Below are positions 36,706-45,700 of a stretch of 64,000 nucleotides of DNA, piece after piece; position 1 is the first letter of the stretch, and each line of letters starts with the position of its first letter. The DNA lies in NCBI GenBank assembly GCA_019925795.1, contig CM034312.1, positions 81,781,528-81,845,527 on the forward strand. The letters run 5' to 3'. Source of the DNA: Dendrobium chrysotoxum (taxonomy: Eukaryota > Streptophyta > Magnoliopsida > Asparagales > Orchidaceae). A model generated the notes under the pieces. The model was given only the letters and a program-made list of their open reading frames with translations. It searched no databases and was not told the origin of the DNA. A program made the position numbers and the translations under genes.

Positions 36706-39700
36706 TTCTTTCTTGCATGCAGCATAATGCGTGCATGTAAACTTGCACATACACATGACTTCATACTTGTTTCTAATTTCAATAAAGTTCGATCCAATCT
36801 AAGCTCCATTTGGTTTGAGATCACATTAAGCCTTGCCTCATTCTTTAATCTGCATGTTCATTATTATTATTATTTTAGGGGAAACCCTGTGGAGAGGGCC
36901 TACGCGTTAATTAAGGGAAAAAATTACAAGTCCTTAAAGGGTTCTCAAGCTCGCTAATGCTCCGAAGAGCTACAAAAAAATCGCAAAAAATACCTAAGAG
37001 CTCGATATCCCTGCTAATCAAAAGTACAAACAAACCTAGGTACAATCTACGGTGCGCAAGACAGAGCACCCAAAAAGGACGACTCCAAAAATCAGCATTC
37101 AGCTCCAGCATCCCATCCAAAATGGCACGACAACGAACACCTGCAGTAAGAGCATTCTGCAAAAAAAAAGGATGTTGCCCAAGATAGAAATAGCACAGAT
37201 AAAAATAGGGCCTAGTACGATGACAACAGATATACATAAGAGAAATAGAAAGAAGACAACAAGAGCCAATGACAAGAGGCAAACCACTATCAGCTAAGCA
37301 ACTAGGATAAACCACATCAACTCCAAAAACCTCATGAGCCAAGACACAAAAAAGGCTAAAGAGATCACAACACCTAACCACCACACCCAAATAGAAACAA
37401 AACATCAAAAGGAAACAAAACAGCAGGGAAGCCATAAACCCTCGATTAACCCGAGCGGCTAAAGCCCACCAAAAAAAAACCTCAAAAACACCCAAAGACC
37501 CATATATAAACAGAGAAATGCGGCCACCATAGAGCAGCACAGAGAACCAATTCTAGGACCCAAACAGAAACAGAATCAATAGGGAGCAAAAAGGAAGTGA
37601 TAACTTCCAACACCCCATCCACATGAAAGGTTGAGCACCACTGTTAGATGTTAAGTTAATGCTCCACAGATAACCAAACAACTAGGCCAACAAACATGGC
37701 TGCCCAAAAAATCGGCCACCCAACCATAACAGCTTAACATAACCAGAAAACCCATCCACTTAGTCAAGCCAAAACAATCATATCTCAGCCCCAAACACCC
37801 GTGTAAATACCAGACAAGCAGCTGCACAACAGGAAAACAACATACAGGATACCCACCAAGAAGGGCCTCAAGAAAAAATCAAAACCAGGGAGAAGGCCTA
37901 CCAAGCCAAACCTCCAAAGAAGAAGCAGGAGAAGAGGAACCCCCACAGAAATAAAAAAACCAGAAAAAAAACCAAATTATCTCCTAACATAAGGTAAACA
38001 GATTTTATCCAATCTTAAAAGGCCTTTTAAAGGGGCCGAAAAATTATCTTCCAATAAATCAATGAAGCATTGACTCCCGGACCCAAAAAGCCAGCCAATT
38101 GGCACAAGCATTGCCCTCCTTAAAAACTTGAGAAAAAAACACATTAATAAAAATCAACTGTTTAATATCCCTAACTAGATAAAAGACCTCAGAATTGCAA
38201 ACCGAGTCAGCAACATTAAGAATGCATTAAGTATTATGAATAGACTCAACCTCAATACCAATATTAGTAATGTTAAGAGACATACACATTCTCAATCCAT
38301 AAAGAATAGCATTAAGAAGTGCCAGATGAAAATTACCATTATGCATAGAACCCGCAAAAGCAGAAGTGACATTACCTTGGCAATCTCTAATGATCCCACC
38401 ACACTCCATGCTGATAGTATTATCAGAAACACCAACATTCAGCTTATAGCAGCCCAAAGAGGGTTTAACCCAAGCAACAAAACGAGGCTGAGAGAGAGGC
38501 AGAATCGCCCCCAACCTAATGCCTAAATTAGGTGCAGCATCATAATAATTTATGAAACTCTTGGTAGAAAGCAAATTAACAGAAGACAGGCTTAGCAATT
38601 TGTCTTTCACATTCTTGATAATCCTTTGAGAGTCCATTCTAATGCCGTTAAAAAGAGAATTATTCTTCTCCATCCAAAGAAACCACAAAATGAGAGAAGG
38701 GGTAATATTTCTAATATGGCCTTTAGAATTAACAAACCAAGAATTAAGTAGAGCATTAATAGACAAATTCGGATTAAAATGGTTTAATTTGAAAATATCA
38801 TCAAAATAACACCAAGTTTTGACAGCTAAAGGACCCGAGACAAAAACATGATGCATATTCTTAATCTGCATGTTCATTATGATCATAGACTAATCCAAGT
38901 TTTGGAATGTTCCCGGTTCTAAGAGCAAATTTCATTTTATATGCATGACTCTATTTTGTTTTTGTTACCTACCTAGTCTACTCTTTTTTGAAGAGCTCCT
39001 CGACTAATGATACTTATGGCTCTTAGTAGAAAATAAACTATTTTCATGACACCAAGAAGCTAAGATATTTTGAACCAGGAATAGTCATGCGCCCACTGCA
39101 TTCCCATTTGGTCTACAGTTTTGAGCTATGCAGGATTGCCTATGCTTGATAGTCTTCTACTATAACTTTTGAGGACTATTAATTTCTTAAATATAGCAAA
39201 TTCCTTAATTGCCGCCAGCATTGGGCATGCAAGCTTATTATTGAGCCGCTTTTTTGTTATTGGAATAGCTCGTTTGTTTGGACCATCAGCCTCGCCTTTT
39301 TTTGTATGAGATGTCTATTCAGATTTAAATACCCTTTTTGTAAGGTTCATTGCTACTCATAATTCTGTCTCAGTATTGCAAATGAGGATAATTGGAGATA
39401 TGAAACTTTAGTTATGGTAGTGTAAACAAGTCTGGAGTCGAGCTTGAGCCACCCCTGACTTGAGCTTTATCTTGATTGATTAATTTTGTTTGAGCCGCCT
39501 CTAATTTGAACTTTAGCTTTATTAATTAATTGACTTCGAGCTCGAGTTCAAACTTACTTCTAGGATGTTGATCCCTAAGCTATACAACCAAAATAAAAAA
39601 AAAAAATCGTTGAGATCATTACCTGCAAGCCCATCCCGATTTTCTGGAGCAAATCCCGTTGTCGCTACAGTGACATAGACCGCAAACGGCGCCGCTGTCA

Positions 39701-42700
39701 GAAGCCCATACCCGCGTGCGATGAGCTCGCTCCGATCGTTGCTCCCGTTCGTGTTATAAAAGGAAGACTTCCGCTCTCAGCTCACACCCACGACACCTGC
39801 CCCCTCTCTCGCTCATTTCTCCCTCACTACCGAACTCCCTCTCTGCCTCTCGCAAGCTGCCGATCCTCTGATCCCACCAGTTCCGACGCCTGGCCAAGCC
39901 CCGATCTCCCAGAACCTTCGGCCTCCTCTCCAGTCGCCCGATCCATCGCCGATCGCAAGCTTCCGACCTCATCTCCACCTTCGGTCGGTCCAAGAGAGAG
40001 AGAGAGAGAGAGGAGCCCTAACCTCTCCGCCTCCTACGCCTCTGTCCGACTTCACTCCGACGTTCCCTTTCCTGTCGATCGGAAGTTACGACATTTTGAT
40101 CGCAAGCAAGACGGGAGCCGTTCGCTGTGAAGATTGAAAGTTACGACATTTTGGTCGAAGGCAACGACGGGAGCTCGTTGGCTGAGGGGGTAACTTTCTC
40201 CCTTTCGGCTTCTTCAATCTCTACCCTAGCTGCCTCCAACCCGACAACGTTCCCTTCTCTGTTTGATCGGAAGTAACGTGTGGAGCTCGCCTGCTGTGAA
40301 GGTAATCTCCTCCCTCTGGCGTGCTTCTTCGGTCAAATCCAATAAACTCGCCGAACCAGAGAGGATAGGGAGGATTTATCCTTAATTTTATTCTTAATTA
40401 ACTAATTAATATTAATTATAATTAATTCAATATTTTTTTAATAATAATTAATTATTAATTATTTTAATTATAATTAATTATAATTAAATGTTATTAATTA
40501 TTATTAATTATATTTAACTATTAATTATCATTAATTATTATTAATTATAATTGATTTTAATTAGACATATCTAATTATAATTAATTATAGTTAATAAGTT
40601 AATTATAATTGAATAGTTAATTATCATTAGTTTTAATTAATTATTTAGTTATTATTAATTATAATATATCATAATTAAATAATATTAATTATAATTAAAT
40701 ATAATTGATGAATTAGTTATAATTAAATAATTAATTATTGTTAATCGTAAAACTAGATGCTCTTCCCTTGCCTCGATCCTCGTGCCACGAACCATTGCCG
40801 GTCGCCAAGGTATAACCCTCCAACCCTAAAACTCTGAAAGCCCGCCTCGAGGCTCGCAATGCGACAAAACGACCACTTATACACGCTTTTCTTAGCGTGG
40901 TGGGAGGAAGTGCGTCGCGAGGCTTGCAACGAACCGGGTAATCACTTCGAGAGCTCATTTCGTCGTTCGCGACGCACCGGCAAACCGCCTATACACGCTT
41001 TTCGTAGCATGGTGGGAAGAGAACCCGGTGCGGCGCCTATGACGAGAAGGGGATATTCATAAGTACCCGCTCGCGGGGAAATAACTGCATTTTTCAAACA
41101 GGTGCTGTCGAAGACCCATACACGCTTTTCGTAGCATGGTGGGGGATTGAAGATTTTATACGGCCGTGGTGTCCTCGAAAGAGGGCACCTACCATACACG
41201 CTTTTCTTAGCGTGGTGGGAAAGACCCAGTTTTTCGTAATTTCCCCTAAACGGGGGAGATGCCGGAATGCTGCCGAAATTTCGGGTAAACAGAAGACAAC
41301 ACTTGGACTTTATTTGGACAATCAAAGGACTCAATTTGAACAATGAATTGAACGTAAAACGAGCCTAAAATGAACATAAAATCTAAATCAAAGTCAATTA
41401 AATGGTGCTGAATTGAACTCATATTTGGACAAGATTTGGGGCTTGAACTCGAACATGTAAACTCAAGTCAAACTTGATTTGAACTTGCAAAGCTACAGAG
41501 GACTTGAGTTCGAATGACAAACTTGTGAACTTGAGAATTCAAACAAAATGAAAGAGGACTTGGACTTGCACATTAATGACAAAGAACTCAGACTACAAGG
41601 GGACAAGTACTTGAATCAGCTTAAAACAGCAGGGAATCATTTATTGAACTCAAATGACTTTGAGCTTGAATATGAACATACACTATTGGAGTTTCCAATA
41701 CAAGAAGTAATACATGTTAATAGAAGAAGGTAACGCTGGAAGATCAATAGTGGAGAACCCATCGCCATAAATAAGTTATGAATGACAAAGGTGGACACGA
41801 TGCAGGTGTAATAGACTCCTACGACAATCCTTACAAGATGGAGATGGCAATACTGTTCATTGATAGTGGAAGATCCGTCCTTACAAACAAATACATCAAA
41901 CCACCTGAGATTGGCGAAAGGTGGATATGAAGCAAGCACAATAGCTCTTCTACAATTATGTCCGAGAGATTGTAATGAACATAATCATTTCTCGTGAACA
42001 AAGCCCGATGATACGACGCACTTGTGGGTAGCAATGGTGGGTATATCGTAAGTATAACGAACCCTTGTGGACATAAGTACAAATAACATCTACAACAATG
42101 GTGATTGAGATGTTGCGAGTGTATCGGGCAAATGTAGAAGATCTGCAATTCATACAATCTCTCTACGAGTACAGATATATGTAAAACATGTCACTCGTGG
42201 GTAGATGCAGAAAGACTTCAGTAAATGCAGTATCCTGAAGTCAACTCCAATCTATGAGTGAAAACATCTACATGCCTACCTACGACAGTTGTGGAGATCG
42301 TACGACGCTACGCCACCGGATCTGCAACCTGTATACAAGCAGACAAAAGGCGTGTGCGAGCTTCTAAATAGAACGATGTATTCAAATAAAGGTCTTCCAC
42401 ACAACTGAGCAGCATCAAATATTATAAAATACCCCCGCACGTGCACTATAACATGTATACACTTAGGTATACATAAGGGGATGTATTATAAACCCGCATG
42501 GGCCCCGGCGAGCGTGTTATTGGTACACACGTGACGCCTAGGGATGCTGCGCATGTCAATAAATTTGAACTCGATCCTCCTAAAGCAAGTAAATAGGAGT
42601 TGATAAGGTTCAACAAATAACTTTAAAATACCCCCAAATACCCGCATGGGCCCCGACGAGCGTGTTATTGGTACACATGTGACGTCTAGGGATGCTGCGC

Positions 42701-45700
42701 GGGTCAATAAGTGAATTCAAGTTCGAGCCCGATCCTTCTATTCAAGTAGAAAGGAGTTGACACGGCTCGAACTATTAAATAAATATACGATTGTGAGGAC
42801 GATCGAGATATTTATTTTATACGTTCATATTAGGCCTTCAAGGCCTATAATCAAGAGAATTCACTAACAAGGGCATAAAGCCTACGAAACCCGATCCTCT
42901 GTCAATCACTAGACAGAGTCGACAAGGTTCAAAACACAAAAATATGAATGACCCCATACCCCGATGATGGCCGTGTTGAATGCAAATCTCAACCGGAGGG
43001 GTCCACACAGACATTTCAAAATACCATCCAAACTCCCACAAATTCCAAAACTCCAAACTCTAAACAATCCCAAAATCCCAAACTCCGAAAATATTTAAAA
43101 TTGAAATCAAACCATCAAACACTCAAAACATAAAATCCATCCACCCTCCGCAACAGTTTGCCGAGGTGGACAAATCAAAATTTACTTCAGCTCACATAGA
43201 GCCAATGCCTAGTCGAAAATATCACTAGGATCCATTCTCAAACAATCTCCTGCCAGCAAGGACGTGGTACGAGTCCTCTAACCGGCAGTTTCGCCGCCAA
43301 ATGGCACTGCAGGATAAACAGTTATGACTCGGGGCCCTCTGAACCAGGTGGTCGCCGCCAAATGGCACCATTATATTATGGTTATGGCCAGAGCCCGTAT
43401 GCTCCCCAATGGCATCAAATCCTTGAGATATGAATCAATAGGATATGATTGATAGGGCACAAAGCCCTCTGTTAGCTAAGGTGGATTCAAATTTGTCCCC
43501 TTAGGCAAATACTCCCCCCAGGTCTACAAGGTCCCCTTGGACGAAGCAACCCATGGCTGCCGACAAGGATCCTTCTGTCAGGTTGGGTCGACTACCTCCT
43601 CTGACTAAGTAGACCAGGGACCATGATGGCTCGGGATGAAGGAACCATGGGATCTTGATCGGGTCTATCATCCATTCCCCCACCATCCGCTTTAAGTGCA
43701 AGGTGGTGAAAATTTCTGTTTTAAATATTAAAATCTTCAAATTCTCAAAACCCTATGCCCATGCTGCTACTATATGCCAGATCCACATATCTACACGTAT
43801 CTGATTGACGACTAGCCTTAATCGAAAGTTCTCTCTCGTTACCGGGAGGGGTAATTAACTATAGGGGCTTGCGCCTATAGGAAACCAGAACTCAGATCAT
43901 AAAGTCCTCGCAAAATGAGGGCGAAATCTCTGGGTAGTGTCTAATCTACTATCTCATCTGTCTTCCAAAATTTACCCCGGAACTTAATCCGTTAAAACTC
44001 CCCCCTCGAAGAAAGCAAAAGAGCGGGCGGAGGCCGGGGCCGAATTTTCGGAGCCCACATAGGAATTTGAGTTGGCTCACGAGCCGGCTCATTTACTATA
44101 AAAGAGAAGAGCATTCTTATTCAAGCTATTATTTTAATAGCAGGATAAAAAGAATAGAAAAAAATAAATAAGAATTAATAAGAAATCACTTGGAATAAAA
44201 AAGAGATATAACTTTTAAATTTATTTAATAATTTTATACTAAAGTATTGAATTTTAATATATTTTAAATGTATTTTGTATTAAAATATTTTAAATGAGGT
44301 AGCATATGGGCTAACGAGTTGAATCGGGGCTAGCTCTCAAGTTTGGTTCATTACCTCATTAAGTTTAGCTTAGGAACCATTTATCAAGTTGAGTTCAAGC
44401 CAGCTTACCAGTCAACTTGATAGAGTTACACCGCTAAGCCTAATTTGTCTTATTTAATCTGTTTATCATGCTGTTGAATCATAATTATTAGCATGATGAT
44501 GTCTGCTGTATTCCTGTTTTTATACGATCTTGCTTTTGCATGTTCTTGATTTTTCTATCTTCCTTTCATCTTTTCCCTAAGTGTCAAATGAACAAGGGTT
44601 AACCGGAAAAGTTTCTGTTTCTCTTGGGCACTTTTGTCTCCAAGAAGAACAGAATGATTTAATTAAAAAACTTGTGGTTATTCCTTTCTGAATGTGTGTT
44701 TCTTGTTAGTTACATCTATTTGTTCTGGATCTCTGATCATTATTCGATGTGTTGTCTGATTTTTGAGACTTGCAGCCTTGTTTAGTGGCTTGCTCTAGTT
44801 TACATATGGTCTGAGTTCAGATTGGAATAGTCCTATTATCATATCATCATCTTGTGTTATGAGCAATTGTCTCATGAACTTGCCTTACTGCAGCAAGACA
44901 AGTGCATCTGAGAGAGCAATGGTTGTAGGCTTGGGGGCACTCAATCTATTTGGTGTAATCATTCTGGGAAGCATGTTGAAGTACTTGTCCTTCTCTCTCT
45001 CCTTTCTACTTTCATATTTTCTTCTATATTTGCAACCTGACACTTGAATTTCATATTATAGGAATGCCACAGTTGCACCTTCAGGTTTCATTTCTTTTGT
45101 TTCTGATATATTTCCTCTCCTCCAGGTAAGGGCTTTTGTTTTCCATGCATATTCATGAAAACTATTTTCACACTTCCATTTCAGAGAGAAGAAATTCTCA
45201 CAAGCCAAATCGTATATATTGAGAGCTTGGTAAGCTTTTTGATAAAATGATCAACTTCCTGCAGGTTTATGCTGCCTCATTCTTTGCAATACCATTATTC
45301 CGATGGTTCTTTTTAAGCAGGAAAAATTCTGCTATAGAAAACAGAAATCTTGCTAGGAGACAACGAGCTAGAGCTCTTGAGTTGCCAGATTCAAGTCTTA
45401 GAAGAAAAGTAAGTTTGAACGAACGTTTTTTCTTTTCTTTTTTTTTTTCCTATTTGAAGTTAATGATCAAAATGGTCTCAATATTTTTTAGATGCATTCA
45501 TTTTAGTTCTAGATTATTTTACTTGTTTAATTTAGTTTATCCATTCATTAAATTTGAACCAATTTGGTCATGTAGAGTGCACTCTGTCATTTCTTTGAAT
45601 AAATTTGATCATTTTTTTACTTTTTTACATGGCAAAATGCTCAAACTTACAATATTTATCCAAATGATTTTGAAATCTCACCTCCACCAATTTCTGTCCA

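Larger units (their letters stand above)
39640..44060 (+). repeat. Unexplained 4.4-kb noncoding block with promoter-like start and repeat arrays
   Basis: The block differs sharply from its AT-rich surroundings. It has a TATA-like site and GC-rich leader (39755-40310), a tandem-duplicated leader end, a 370-bp AATTA-rich tract, four hairpin repeats, a stretch rich in GAACTTGAACTC-like words, a 149-bp tandem pair and a 60-bp triplet. No retroelement protein domain was seen, and no terminal repeats were found. It may be a nonautonomous LTR-type element with its LTR unrecognised, a Helitron-like capture, or local duplication. The limits are set by composition and are approximate. Confidence 0.4.
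20204..44893 (+). other. Giant 24.7-kb intron of the plastid-protein gene
   Basis: The exon ending TGG TCA TTC AG is followed by donor GTTAAT. The acceptor CTTACTGCAG precedes C AAG ACA AGT GCA. Joining them restores the family sequence WSFSKTSASERA across 24,690 bp. The intron carries a full gypsy element, a hAT-type MITE, an RTE LINE, a copia relic, an L1 relic and an unexplained repeat block. Confidence 0.9.

Noticed and set aside
36911..37540. 209-codon minus-strand ORF
   Set aside because: It lies in the noncoding 3' part of the truncated L1 between its duplicated target sites; hydrophobic composition without any family motif.
40879..41220. CRISPR-like array
   Set aside because: Only four copies with unequal spacing (76-127 bp), internal hairpins, and a plant nuclear setting without cas genes.
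40859..41343. ORFs across the hairpin array
   Set aside because: Opposite-strand frames follow the repeated hairpin words; no conserved protein text.
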